From Paragyromitra xinjiangensis (lineage: Eukaryota; Ascomycota; Pezizomycetes; Pezizales; Discinaceae), in the NCBI GenBank assembly GCA_038503065.1, contig JBCAMK010000013.1:1-64000 (forward strand): a DNA stretch of 64,000 bases. The letters are read 5' to 3'. Positions within the stretch are counted from its first letter, which is position 1. Each line of letters opens with the position of its first letter. The position numbers were made by a program, and so were the translations under genes. The notes under the pieces are model-generated. The model saw only the letters and a program-made list of their open reading frames with translations. It was not told the DNA's origin and ran no database searches. Positions 37,107 through 50,151 of the stretch are shown piece after piece.

Positions 37107-37632
37107 TATATATGTTCTGACCCGTATTCCAAGGATGCCCACTTTAAAATGGGTTGACCCGTTTCACAATGGGGGCATTTTGAACACCGGCCGGCCCATA
37201 TACAAAGTGAACCTAGGAGATGGCCGATATTCCAAGCCCCCCTCAACCACTAGTGCACCACTTTAGGCTCTTGCAACTCCAGTATAGCTGTGATATATAA
37301 ATAAACCCCAAGCCCTCTTCTATCATATATTAGTGAGCAAAGATGCAAGCTGCCTTCCGATCTAGATCTAGATAGAGGTGTGGTTACAAAATACTCCGTG
37401 GATGTAAACTACTCCTCAGAGTCTTCTACATATATAGATCAATCATACATGTATCCAGCCCTAAAGTTGTCGTATTGGAAAGGGTTTTTCCATAGTGTAT
37501 TCTTTGGATATCGGCCATCTCATAGCTTCACTTTGTATATGGGTCGGCCGATGTGCAAAGTGCTCCCATTTTCAAAGCGGCCTGACCCGTTTTAAAATGG
37601 GCACCCTTGGGATACGGGTCAGAACATATATA
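37107..37632. mobile_element. MITE-like element with ~130-bp TIRs
   Basis: Left arm from 37107 and right arm to 37632 are inverted copies of about 130 bp; shared blocks include TATATATGTTCTGACCCGTA, GGCCCATATACAAAGTGAA and GATGGCCGATAT. The middle (about 37240-37500) has no coding capacity. A diverged copy of one arm lies at 24562-24690, so the family has more than one member in this window. Confidence 0.88.
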
Positions 37633-37964
37633 CAGCGAAATACAGCCAGGAAATTACTCACTTACTAGCGGGAAGATAGTGGGAAGTGATGTGGATGTTC
37701 TAGCAGGTAGCTCACTAGTAGACGGAAAGAATGGGCTTACGAGCGCCTGATATGTAAAATAGCGCAATACCCACAGGAGGCAGCTGGAGGAATCGCGATC
37801 AAAAGGGGGGCAAGCCAAGTAGAATTAACGTATATTTAGGCAAGGTTAGCGAGCTGATGGACATCGACCGCGGGGGATGTAAATCAGCAGACAAAGAGAC
37901 AAGGTGATATCCAGATGGATGAACTTATAGAGAGAAGGTAGGGATAGAAAAGAGTAAAAGTGGT

Positions 37965-37985
37965 GAGGAGGAGGAGGAGGAGGAG
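37965..37985. repeat. (GAG)n microsatellite
   Basis: About seven tandem GAG units in noncoding DNA. Confidence 0.85.
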
Positions 37986-39033
37986 TACAGGTAAGAGAGA
38001 GGAGAGGGTAACAAGATATATAAGTCGTATTCAACCCTTATCAGATGATCACTCGGCGAGGCTTTCTTGCTACTAGCAACAACGTTCAGGTACCGAACAA
38101 CCCTAGAGATCGTGAAACAACTAAAAATACACTGGTGACATTATTTCCTCCACGGCCACGATGAACACACAAACATACAGAGGTATGAGCCTTCTAATAT
38201 TGTCTGCTGTGTCTACCTCGACTACGTAAGAGATGAAGACTTACCCGGTAAATCGCTCATATCAATGCAGCAATCCAACCACGGAAAGTTCAAAACCATC
38301 CGTCATAGTTCTTCTAAACCAGATGCATATAAATCCAATCAACTGCAATCCTTCATACGCACTTGCACTAATCACCCCGTATCACGAAAACTATAGCGCA
38401 CATCACCCAAACTCACCAATGAAGTGCTCGGGGGTGGCCATGGGTTTATAGACCGAAATCGCTCGCCAGAGGTTTGAAGCACCCGCCCTAATACTGTCAG
38501 GTGATGACGAATGGCCACCTTTAGTAGCTAAACGCACAAAAAGATAATTTATGCTTGTGTGATTTCTTGGCGAAATCACCGATTCGAGTTTCTAGGGTCG
38601 GGCCCCAAATATTTCTTCCCCAGTGACGAGCCAAGTTTAACTTAAGTTTGGTTCGAGACAAGGTCCAAGACAAGCTTAAGACTCTGATGCTTCAAGTGAG
38701 CATTTCACATCCCACAACCTTTATCTTGATCCTCATGGTCGAGATCTTTGCATTCCTTAAGCCTGGGAGTCATAGCCTGAGAATTTCCAACCTAAAGGTA
38801 AGGTCTTCACCCTACGTCAATTGCCACGATATATCGTCTCTGGGCCACAATACCAACCATACTTCCGAGACCGCAGATGAACTCTAGCCCCACCAGCATT
38901 AAAAGAAAGGCTTTTGTATCAATTCAAAATATGACAAAAGCGACAAGAACCAAGGGAAGAAATGTAAAAAAAGCAAGCACCAGAGCTGGCTTCCAGATAA
39001 ACTTCTAACTGAACAGAACTCGGGGCACCAAAA

Positions 39034-41589
39034 CTATGCAATCGCGAACCAGATCTTTTCCCATCTACATATGAAGCGTAATCCAAAATTAGTTGGTGCT
39101 TTTTTTAAAGTTTGCGTTAGCTGGGAATTAGTGCTTACCTGTTCTTAGGCTCAGCGGGTGGATTCTCGCGTTCGTAGATATCTACTTCCTCCTTGCCGGT
39201 CCAAATGTCGAGATCCGCGGGATTATTCAACTTTGTGCGGAACCAGAGTTTATGACCAATGAATGGCACTCCAAACATCAAGACACCAGAGTACTTTGTT
39301 GTGTATTTGTCAGATTCCCGCCCCTCAATTAGCCACATGAAGAAAACTCACATTTGCGAAGAAATCGGCCACACTCCACTTCTCTGGGAAAAAAACATCA
39401 AAACCGCTGATTACTGTAATAGAGAAATAAGCTTTGTGCTCAAAATCATTCCTACAAATTTCCTCTCGGAGAAAAAAAGGAAGAGAGCCGAAAAACCTAC
39501 AGATGAAGAAAGATACCATGCCAACACCATAATATGCAGCATAAGGCATGAAAATCGAGTTGAAAGGCAAATCTTCGTGTTTGATCCCTTGAGCAAGATA
39601 GCCTTTCCTGAATTGGATGGTGGCCAGGAATAACGTCAGCCAGTTGAATAAACTGGAGAGTGTTGTAATATTCATAAACCTTAAGAGTTGTTAGTGGATA
39701 TGACGTTATATAGGTATATGCCTTACTCGGATTCACGTTTGCATTACCAATTAAAAACCTAGTTCAGATTTATTAGCACCGGGAAAAAAGAGGGATAATT
39801 GGCCATGGGAGAGAACTTACAACTGAAGATTTCTCTGACATCAATAAGAAAGACAGCATGGTGAACGCAAATACTGCGCACACCGCGAAGTATGGAATAC
39901 CTAATCAAAGTCAATATTATGGCGCAGGGGAAAGCGAAATCGGGATTACCTCTCTTGCTACACCTAGCAAAAACGGTGGGAGCATGGCCGGTGATTGCGA
40001 GGGCATACAGGTTGCGTGATGCCGCAAACATGAAGCTATTACCGTTAGCATGGCGATAAACTCTCACCACAGGGGCTTAAGGTTTCATACCTATTTCCAC
40101 ATGACCAAGCAGATGTGAGGATTACGGCGTTTATGATACTTGGCAGTGCGTCTAAGGGGAGGTGGGATCAGCCAAAAATGAGTTTCGGACCAGGAAGACA
40201 AAGCCTGAAGTCATACCAATTCCAGCATTCACTATAGCAGCGACCCAAGGAGAAGCAGCGGCCCCTGGGGCACCATTATCAAGAGCTTCGTTCAAACCTT
40301 TGTCGTTATACGGAACCTGCTCCCTGTCAATTACTATGTCGCGCTAGTCGAATAAGGAAGGAATACCAAGACACCAATCGCCAAAACTCCAAAAACATAA
40401 AAAATTACGACGCGCCAGAAGGTACGCCGTACAGCTTTAGGAATATTACGTCTCGGGTTAGTTGTCTCGCTGGCAGCCACGCAAATGACCTCGGAGCCAC
40501 CAAATGCAAAGCAACTATGTTATGTGAGCATTATATCAGCTTTGGGTTCGAGACCTCAGCGCAATAATCAAGCGGAGGTCATACGCGTTTACAAATGACT
40601 TCAGGAAACCGAGGAAGCGCCCAGCAGCTCCATCTATGATATAAGCCTTCATAGCTCCCGGATTATTCCAGTATCTAAACCCCAGGCGATCATGGTTTGG
40701 CCCACCGCCAAAAAACAAGATCACGGCCAAGAGCAAGAGACCGATGATGGTAATGATTTTAATACTCGCAAATACGAATTCCGCCTCTCCATAGCCCTCG
40801 ACAACTATGAGTGACTAAACGTCAAATCTGAAAATTCACAATTGGTGGATCGAGTATATGTGTGAAGGCAGGGAACGAACCGAAAATATTGAGAACAAAT
40901 ATAACGACAAGGATTATAACGATCCAGACCGCGATATTAATCTATAGAGCCTCAGTTCTGAAATTGTCTTCTGTATGTAGGGGTATCCTACACTATCGTT
41001 CCAGTATTCTATCAACAGAATCGCGGCGGAAACTTCGGCACAGACCGTGATTCCTGCGCCTAAGGTATAGTTCCAGCCCATAGCAAAACCCCAGGATGGA
41101 TCAAGGTATCTAAAGGATGCGATGACAGTTAGAATTTTAGAAGTACCTTATCACGAGCCTTGGAGCGTGTACCGATGAGCATAAACGGTTAAACCACCGG
41201 GAATGGGAAGCCAAGTTGTCATCTACCAATGCGCCGTGTCAGCTTGTTTTGCTCAAGATCTATTTGTCGTATCGTTTGAGACATACTTCACCAATAGCCA
41301 GCATCAGTGAGTAGATCACTGTGCCGACGATGGAATACGCAAGAAGAATGCTCAACGGGCCAGCTCTAACCAGAGCCGCGCCACTTCCAACGAAAAGCCC
41401 AGTGCCGATAATGCCGCCGATGGCGATAAACTGAACATGGCGAGCTTTGAGACCTCTTCGGACGTGGCCATACTCCTTCTCATCCACTCTGCCCGTGTAT
41501 GGAACAGCTTCTCCGGGGCCACTGCCACGCTCGACATCGGAATCAGCCTTCCCTTCGGAGTATGCTGGTGGAACTTTGGGTTCTGCCAT
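39034..41589 (-). CDS. Amino-acid permease (554 aa, 15 exons)
   Basis: Exons high to low: 41589-41287, 41222-41173, 41109-40992, 40941-40881, 40804-40585, 40514-40367, 40316-40217, 40151-40091, 40035-39950, 39900-39821, 39758-39748, 39679-39501, 39413-39352, 39293-39139, 39064-39034. They total exactly 555 codons with matching phases. The protein is a yeast-type amino-acid transporter (APC superfamily, 12 expected membrane helices): a charged N-terminal tail, then FIAIGGIIGTGLFVGSG (substrate-binding unwound helix 1), TTWLPIPGG, DPSWGFAMGWNY, GYGEAEFVFASIKI, FGGSEVICVAASE, SFMFAASRNLYALA, LAQGI, and the C-terminal KLWFRTK and KNRWEKIWFAIA. It imports amino acids across the plasma membrane. 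The 11-nt exon at 39748-39758 is needed to restore VFNWFMNITTL. Unspliced reading gives many false stops; the gene looks intact. Confidence 0.92.
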
Positions 41590-43175
41590 TTTGAAATCAC
41601 CTCGAGAAAGGAGTCTCTAGTTGCTCACTAGAAGAAGAGGTTAGGAGTCAAGTAGGGGTTTAAACTCAAGAGAAGGGAAGAGGGCAGCATGTAGGCTTTG
41701 TACATAACATGCATCCGAGTGTGCTCACACTGAGGCAGTCCCCAAATTGCGCATGATAGCCGCAACATGCAGCGAAGTGCATAACATGCGACACTCTATC
41801 AAGATCCCAGATCTCCTTCCATTATAGCCTTCCCAAACCATGCAACAATAAAAAACAGACGCTTCCAGGCAATAGAATCCACAGTTTATCGCTACGTTTT
41901 ACCGGTACCGTTATACCAGTGAAGTGTGGAGCGGTAGGTAACACATAGGAGTGAAGCCGCAAGGTTTCTTTTTGGATGCAGTGATCTTATCACTTCGGCG
42001 GTGTTGCTTGTTGTAGTACTGCAGCCGTGACCTGAAATGCCGTGCGACAAAGCTTCGTTTTCTAGCGAATGGTGGACCTCGAATTCCTCAGCCTCACACA
42101 CTGCGGGGGATAAACTTTTCTGAGCCCAAGCCTCGTTTTCATTGCACGAATACTCTCTCTCCAGTCACGCTGTTGTGTCTGTCACCTTACTTAGTAGCAA
42201 GTAAAATTCGTAGGTGAGGGTCACGAACCCCTTCTCAAGGCTTTTTACGAGGCTCAGAAAGAGCCCACGAAAAGTGCACTTATACAATTGCGAAGAGGCA
42301 TGCCGTTCTATTGGTTGTCGTGTCCAACTTCTCATTCCTGAAACTGTATGCGATCACTGGCCTATTCGTGTGCTCTCCTTAGGTGTCAGAACTGGTTCTA
42401 CACGAGGGAGATCCTGTGAGAGGGATTCCAGCTCACTCTAATTCTGTTGACCACACCTTCCTTATTTCCTAGAAAGGCGCCCTTATCCTCAAATATCAGT
42501 AGATTCTTCCAACCGCTCGAATAGAGTTCTCGCGAGGGCCATATATAGCAAGAACATGTGTGTACGCGTTGCGGAAGTTAACTGAGCGTTTTGACTGTGA
42601 TACCAACGAAACTTGTTTGTTTTTTCCCTCCCCTTTGGGGAAGGCAGCACCCACTATTATTATTTACTGTTTGAACAAGGCAATCTACCAGCGATATCTC
42701 ACTTAACCAGCGTGACATGGGGAGATTACTGAGCGGTTAAATTATTTAAACGGGTTGTCAATTTGCGGGGACATGCGTGTACGATAAGCCAGCTTCCAGA
42801 ATGCGAGCTGAAAAGGTCGGGGTACCAAAAACATATCTGCTAAGCAAAGGATTATACTCCGATACCCCGCCAAGTGGCCAGATAAAAGCTGGAGATTTTC
42901 GACAATGGCGGCACCTGCCGCCTCCCGATCCTTGGGTGTTGTGGCAAATAAGCGATATGGATATGGATATCTATTTTGTTGTGGCAGGGCATTGAAGAGG
43001 GAATTTCCAGCGACCCTGCTATCTTTCCACCAAATTCTTGCAATTCAGCTTGAGGGCCAGGACCAGGACCAGGTAGGGCCTCTGCACGTGGCTATTAATC
43101 GCATACAGGACCCATATGGTAGGATTTTTTGGGCTTAGATATACTCCTCCTTATGAGCCGAAGCGGCATACAAAT
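41590..43175. other. Intergenic, no gene seen
   Basis: Separates the permease start from the GH43 stop. ORFs here are short and unlike protein families; nothing else noted. Confidence 0.65.
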
Positions 43176-45349
43176 TCACGTCCATTCATCTATTTCGGGA
43201 AGGTTCTCCTCATAATACTCCTCCTTTACCCAATCGAATCCAACATCAGGGCCATCTACTGGCCACGGGAATCCATTTCCAGTGGCATACAACGCAAATT
43301 GTGCACCAGTAAATACGAAATAGCTAGCATCTCGGTTAGCCTAAAGAATTTCCGATATATCCCGATAAACGAAACAAGGTATCAATATTACTTTGTAGGA
43401 GCAAATGCGAGCCATCTACTTTCAATTTTCGCAACCCATTTGATACGCTTTTTTCCACCAACGGAATAGCCAAAACTGTAACTTAAAGGCTCCGCTCGAA
43501 TATATAAGACTGGGCCGGCGGCAGCGCTTATGCTAGGTATCGGGTCATATGTTGTCTTCTACGTATTAGGCCATTATTCTACTCAATTTTGAATGAAATA
43601 TGGACGCTCAAACTCATACCTTAGTGGTTGTATTTCTGATTAACTGGGTGTATACGCATAGGGAACTTGCGGTGACGTTTCCTGGACAGTTTTTGATGGC
43701 GATATCTTCATGCTGAAATTCAGAGAGATAAACGCTTATTCCAACCTCTTGCAAAGTAGACTGGAAAGATGCATATCTGCCAGAGATAGAGACTTTTGCG
43801 CTAAAAGTCATGTTCAGGGACTTTTGCTTGCGGAATAATGCAGCAGGTGTATCGCGGTTCGAGAGAGTGTAGGTGTTTGGATTAAGCTTCAGCGCCGGCA
43901 AACCCCCGACTTTGCCCGTGAGTTCGTAGTTGCTTGTGTACGGCGTTCGAATTTGATAATAATCCTTCCTAAGAGCCGTTGAATTGAAAGTATCGATGAA
44001 GGGCGGCGGTACCGCAGAATTATCAGGAAGAGATGGGACGTCGGAAATAAGGGATACAGGGCTTTTCACAACGGGCCATCCATCAACCCACTTAACTGGG
44101 GTAATAAATGTCTCTCGTCCTTTTTTTCAACATCTCAGCGATAAATAACGAACCACAGCAGTTTTCGATGCAAGTGCATACCTAGTGGCGATGATCCGTT
44201 AACGTTCCGTCGGGCAAGGAATGTCATAAAGTATTCTCCCGACGGAGTTGATACAAGGTCGGCATGCCCGGTAGACTGGACTGTCAAATAACGGTACCCA
44301 TATCCACCGTTAAAGAGGACAGGATTGTTGGGCGCCGGTGCCCATGGGCCGGATGGCGACTTCGAGCGTGCCACGGTAGCGCGGTGAGCATCGTCAGTTC
44401 CACCTGAACCAATGCCGCAAAGATCGATCTTAGTCAATGCCAGATTTTGAAATACTGTAAAATAAGCAAGGTGGGGTGCAAGAACCTTCTGCGGTTAGCA
44501 TGTAGTACCAATCATTGATGTAGTATAAGTGTGGTCCTTCTGGTCTTGACGTGCTATCGTTCGGCAGCGTGCCATTATACATTAGGAACACATCAGAAAG
44601 CGATTTCCCGGTGGCCAGGTCGATCTCTAACTGATATATACCCCAGATCCTATCGACATTGTTGTTTATTCCCTGATGTGTCAGATACGTTTTGTTGGTC
44701 TTTGGGTCGACGAAGAGATCTGGGTCTATGCCCCAAGGTTCAGTCCTACCGAGCCTTTCGTCAGCAGAAGGTTTATTTCTTTTTCTGAAACAATCGATGG
44801 GAGCAAATTACCACGTCAAATCACTCCAAGTCTTCAAATCCGCTGACGACGCGTAATACATCCGAGGAAATAGTCGATTAACTGGGTCATATCTAGAATC
44901 TCCAGCTCAGTTGGGTACTCGAATCCAGGTCACCAAGACTTCAAGCTTCACGTACACCCATCTATTCACTCCAATAACATAGAACCGTCCATGGAGATAC
45001 CGAAGGGTTGGTGCCCAAACACCTTTCAAAAGGTTAATTATTGCAGGCTATCAACATGATGTAACACAAACTCACCTGCGCCAGTAGGTACTCCATAAAG
45101 TGGCAATGTTGCTGGCCGACCAAAAGCATGCGAGGCGAGCTCCCAATCAACCAGATTCTTCGACTTGTAAATAGGAATCGCGGGATAGAACTCGAAAGAT
45201 GAGGTTGCGAGGTAGTATGTATTGTTCACACGGATGATTGATGGGTCGGGATTGAATCCCGAAATGATTGGATTCTTTAAGCAGGAGATCCAGTCAACGA
45301 AGAACAAGACAATCACCATCACGATGGCTGAAGGATACATGGAGCCCAT
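43176..45349 (-). CDS. GH43 glycoside hydrolase (549 aa, secreted)
   Basis: Eight exons: 45349-45076, 45022-44956, 44892-44812, 44745-44486, 44403-44182, 44119-43620, 43489-43392, 43323-43176; total 550 codons. The ATG at 45349 was chosen because it opens a signal peptide (about residues 1-24); the upstream open frame has none. The catalytic five-bladed propeller carries the GH43 triad: base Asp35 in NPDPSI, the pKa-tuning Asp near 148-150 in GIDPDLF, and acid Glu210 in RPEGPHL, with GVWAPTLRY and GTDDAHRA nearby. The C-terminal 200 residues form the usual beta-sandwich (WLAFAPT, FTGAQFALYATG). Likely an exo-acting xylosidase or arabinofuranosidase on hemicellulose. Apparent stops at 44907 and near 43385 are intronic. 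Intact. Confidence 0.92.
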
Positions 45350-48300
45350 CGTGATGTTCGTGCTACGGTTAGATACATACAGAATTAGATTAGAGCCACG
45401 AATATAATAACAGCCATAAATTCCAGAGAACGCTCGATGCGCTAGGACATGACGTTTGCCTACATATAAAGCTCGGTAGAATGGAAGCACCGGAGGCGAG
45501 GAACCTCAGGGAAGTAAAACTCAAGCATTTCACCCCGCACGAGTTAGCTTCCTACGCACATTCGGTGTAGTAAGTACCGGTACAAGCATAGCTCTATATC
45601 CCTTAGACACTTTTACGCCAACCGAATGTCTAAGAGAGTTGAAGTTCGTTAGAGTTGAGTATTTTTGGTGGTACTGAAGACTACAATGGTTTAGTTGGGC
45701 CCCAAGACGGCCCCCAATATTGCATCTCGGGACGCAACTACTAGCAACCGGGTAACAAAAACACAAAGCAAACCGGAGGAGTTTCCGGGAAACAGTACGG
45801 AGCTGAGTCGGATTGACAAGTCATTCAGTTTCTAAGTTCCTAAAGCCAATTGCAAGGGAGCCTTACAGGTACTTAGTATGTGTCTATGCCTCCTGAAGGG
45901 TGGGTGGCGTATACTCTCTTCCGGGGGTAAAAGCTAATAAATGGAACGTTAATTTATACGCATAGATAGTCACAGCGATTTCTCTTCAGTCCAGGTTTTC
46001 ATACATAAAAACTATTTGAAATGGGTGCACGGGAGTATTTTCATTACCAGGGAAGAGTTGTGAAACGCGTGGCTTTGGGGCCGATCGTACATGCACCACT
46101 ACTGTAAACTCCGAAGGTGTTGCTCCAGGGCTAAACGCTCTCTGGATATGCGATCGATAATAAACAAGCTTTAGTTTGTAGAAGTACCGCCGCCACTTGA
46201 GAGTGAAGCCTGGAATATATGCCGGGTTCCTATACCTCTTCATCCGAGATGAAACTCCCCAGATCATCTACCAGGCCATTTCATAGGGCTAGACGCTGCT
46301 TTCAGCAGACAGCCAACGATATCGAAAGACGGGTCATGCAATCGCACGAAGCACTGAAATAGGCGAGCAACTACATTCTGGGAGAAAAACTCATGGCTAA
46401 ATGGAGTGCTGCTAGGCTCATGGGAGTATCTGAGCATGCTACAAGGTTTCTCAGGTCAACTCAAGATAACATACACCAACAACAAACGTTAACCATTCAA
46501 CTCAGTCTGTGGCTTCAGTTATCTGAACAACGAAACCTTACGGGCTTTTTTTAGATTTAATACTAGGTACGCGTGATTTTGCTCACGGCTACTAAACATC
46601 TACTATTCGTGGGCTGCTCTGACCCTGGCGCCGCCACGTGAGACAACCCAAGGCCGTCCTAATGCTCTTGACAGGAAACAGATATAACGCCCAACACATG
46701 ATGATGGGTTCTCCTCATGCAAGGCTTTTCACGCACACTTCCATCTCCCAGAAAGACCCGATGACAGTCTGGGAATGGTAAACCGGTGGCGAGTGCAGTA
46801 ACCGGTGAGTAAGTACACTTCTCCTCAAGTGCAGAATTCACTCACGTATTACCAGGTTTAACTTTATTACAACGAGAAGGCTATTTGGCTGTATTAGCAC
46901 CCCACCGGAATGTGCTCTGCCTGGCAGGAATGTGTGGTATGGAGGTGCTAAATATAATGCACCAAATGAAATCTTGATCCTCCAAGGCACGGTGATTAGT
47001 TTTCCCGCTGCCCTTTCACTTTTCTGCCTAGGGTATTATGCATCTTGCCCACCGTGTTAGATTTCTTTTCTAGAACCATATGCTTCGATATTTTCAACTA
47101 CTTTTTCCAGCCTCGTGTAGCCATTGGAAAGATTGCACCAAGCTTCGGGTGTGAACTGCCTGGTTTATTTCTTCCCCGGGTGGCAGTACAGCAGCAAGGC
47201 AGTTAAGCCGAACTCGCAAGCTTAAGCCGCTGCGTGCCCTCGGCAGATATATACCCCTTATCTGCTGTGCAACATCGGGTGCATGGCGATCAAACCTATA
47301 GGTTGCACAAAACTGGAAGGCTGTTTTGCACTGAACCCCCGCTTTGGTAGGCCGTGCGAATTGCCCAGCAGACTTCCCGTATTTAGACTTATGGGTCGCT
47401 CCGTATAACAAATTTTCAGATCACTCGTGATGGGCGAAAAGAACTATAAACCGAGGAGCGAAGTTGGCCAATCAATATTTGGTAGCTAGGCTAAGGCTGC
47501 CCCAAAGTTTCCAACATGAAAAGACTCTTTTGACTCTTTGCCCGTCGCAAATATAGGGATCACCTTGTTATAATCAAATTATAGCATCGCACCTCCGCGG
47601 TAGCCCAGATAGATTCCTATGGGATGGGTCCCGCAATGAAACTGTCGTAGCTTGATCGCTTCGGAACCTTCAAGTCATGACTTTGAACGTGTCGCTGCAC
47701 GCGTCTGGGGGGGGCGCTGGTAAGAATCTCCTTGGAAACCTGGGCAAAGCGGTTTTAAGGCTTAAGCTTTAATAGAATGGAGTTAGGAAATATAAAGGAG
47801 AGAATAATACACTAATGCTCTTTTCCGGTTCTAAGTGCTCTACCTAGTTCCCCATCGACGCCACTCCGCCCAATATATTGCTTCCCAGAACCTTTGGCAG
47901 CTAGCTGCTTCGTAAAGACTAACTTTAACTATGTTTAAGGGCCGTACTGACCATAATGACTACCATGAAACCATCCTAGATATTTATCTTCGAAATTCTG
48001 CTTGAAACTTTCAAGATTAGCGTTAACGAGGTTGGTTAGTGCTTGATGCTCTAGAGAGGTAGGGAGCTCTCCCAGCGTATACCCTTCCTATCACACAAAG
48101 GCGCCCTACGGAATTGAACTCTAGCTTGGGGAATTTAAAGGGTGAGGAACGGTCTAGGAATATCGGGTGCGGGAAAAAAATTAATGAGAGAGGGACACTA
48201 CCTCTGATCGGAGGTGAATTTTGTCAGATTAAGATTCTGATCACTTGCATAATTTTAAGGGAATATCAGTATGATGCGCTAGCTATATATAGTAGAATAC

Positions 48301-49103
48301 CAGTAGCAAAGTATAATTGTCCCACAAGAAACCCCGCCAGCTATCGGCATACCAAAAACTGCTCCCTGTGGAGGCTTCTGGCTATTGTTAGGAATAGCCA
48401 TGAGGCTACTTTCCAGACAGCTCACTATCCCTCGATTTGTACTCACTGCTCACGGATAGTCGCTCGGCTCTAGAGGGCAATCACTAAAGTAGCCTCGACT
48501 CCAAAGTTTGAAATCCACCCCAAACTCCTGAGAAAATTAGAGAGAATAGGCAATACGCTATGCGAGGGCCTCTACGAGAAAGGCTATCCATAAGCAACAA
48601 ATACTTTACGTTCGGCGGGTCACCCAACTACTATTCAAGTGACTCATTGCAAGGGCTAGGGTTTCACGAAGCTCAAATTACAAATCCTTGGTTCATTACC
48701 CGTCCTTCAACCCCACAATTCCTAGTGTTCTGAGCTTATAGCGTTTTCCCTTACCTATATATGACGTACAACATATTCTATGGGCGTTTGGCCAACCCAC
48801 GTCGTGTGCAAACACCAAGAAAGCAGTAGTACTTGGGCTGGCTGACCAGTACGGGGTGCAAATGGAAGCATGTTTCCCTCAAACTACGGTGTATATTTGC
48901 TCTTGGAACGCGCCATCGCTTTATTCTAGCTTAGGAATAAAATTTGCTTAGGCGTCGCGACATCGAACCTATCGATAATAGATGAAATGTTCAACGTTTC
49001 CACCAGGTCTTACCTTAGCTTCTCATAAAATATGGCATCCGATGTAGTTCCCGGCGAAAAAGGTATAGTTATAATTTATCCAATAGTACCACCTTTGCCT
49101 AAT
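45350..49103. other. Intergenic, no gene seen
   Basis: 3.7 kb. Minus-strand ORFs at 45986-46267 and 47094-47411 are open but carry no family signature or splice pattern. No clear inverted repeat found by eye. Confidence 0.6.
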
Positions 49104-49495
49104 TTATACATTTGGATTTGGGTTCTGGTGATCTAAGGGACCCTTGCCACTTCCAGTCCATCCCTTCACTCCACGACTACCACCACCTGAGTGAAATTCT
49201 TGGTCTTTGAGGGTTTGTGCCTTGTTCGTTGCTGCTTCTGGCACGGCGGCGGTTCTCTCATTACGATTGATGGCTTTTGGATCGGATTCCTAAGTTTTAT
49301 TTAATTGTCAACATCCTCAGAGCTTCTTAGTTCTCGGATAAAGCTACTGCGGAGGCTAAAAACCCGGACGGAAAAGCTTACGATTTCCGGATCGCGAGGA
49401 ATTCCATCGTGATGCGTGCGATCAGTATCAACTATGTTGTCAGACTGAGCATTTGCGGCCCGCTGTCTTGCTTTTGATTCCTCCGACATACGCAT
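49104..49495 (-). CDS. Small hydrophilic protein (99 aa, 2 exons)
   Basis: Exons 49495-49382 and 49289-49104 join in phase 0 across a 92-nt intron (GTAAGC...CTTAG). The product is very polar, rich in Gln, Asn, Asp, Gly and Arg, with no Cys, no signal peptide and no membrane segment. It begins MRMSEESKARQRAANAQSD and ends with a Gly-rich stretch (SGGGSRGVKGWTGSGKG). The look is that of intrinsically disordered stress-type proteins (for example conidiation- or desiccation-related), but I recognise no named family. Start could also be the second Met. Confidence 0.6.
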
Positions 49496-50151
49496 AGCGT
49501 TTGCGTATTAGAGATTGTACCTGTTAACGTTAAGGTGGTTGCTTCTGTTGCAGGTTTTGTAAATATCAGTGGTTATCAAAGTTTTGTCTGTATGGTTAAA
49601 TGAGTAGCGTCAAAATTGGTATCCCCACTCTCCGAAATGCACTTATATAAAGAGGTATAGACACCGTGGAGTAAATATATATTTTATTAAATAATTGTTG
49701 CGTCACAGCCCTAAAAGCAGTTCGTAGCGATTACGTCTGACCGAGATGACTTCTTGGCAACTACTGTATTCGGAATCTGGCACAGCGAGGATTACATTGA
49801 ATTACAGGGGAAGGAATGGTTACGTCTCCATGAAAACCAGATCAAATCGTACGTTCTACGATGAGCTAGGTAGAGGATCTTAATGTAGAGGGCATTTATT
49901 TTTGTGGCGTAGGATTGTAGTTTTTTTGACGTAGCTACTCCTAGAAAACCTACACCCCACTCCACAATCTCCCAAGTGGCAGTGAATAATATTCCATGAA
50001 TTTTTACAAATCAAAGTAAGCGAATTCAAGTCTTTTTCTCAACCGAGGAAACAAAAATCATAATTGAGTCATAGCCCCAATCGATATCTTTCGGTTTAAA
50101 ACACCGGATATGCACCGCCCAAACACGAAATGATCCGTGTGTCATGCACTC
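49496..50151. other. Intergenic, no feature seen
   Basis: About 650 bp, AT-rich, presumably the promoter of the small gene and the 3' flank of the NmrA-like gene. Nothing recognisable. Confidence 0.6.

Larger units (their letters stand above)
36072..39033. other. Intergenic with long TIR element
   Basis: No gene. Contains the element at 37107-37632 and a (GAG)n run near 37965-37985. Confidence 0.7.

Noticed and set aside
39034..41589. Amino-acid permease as a mutation-riddled pseudogene
   Set aside because: All 15 exons are phase-consistent; the only apparent frame break disappears with the 11-nt exon.
43176..45349. Stops in the GH43 gene (44907-44909 and near 43385)
   Set aside because: Both fall in introns with good borders (GTACGT...CTAG and GTAATA...CTAG) that restore conserved family sequence.
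47094..47411. 105-aa minus-strand ORF
   Set aside because: No recognised motif, no promoter or splice context; kept only as a note.
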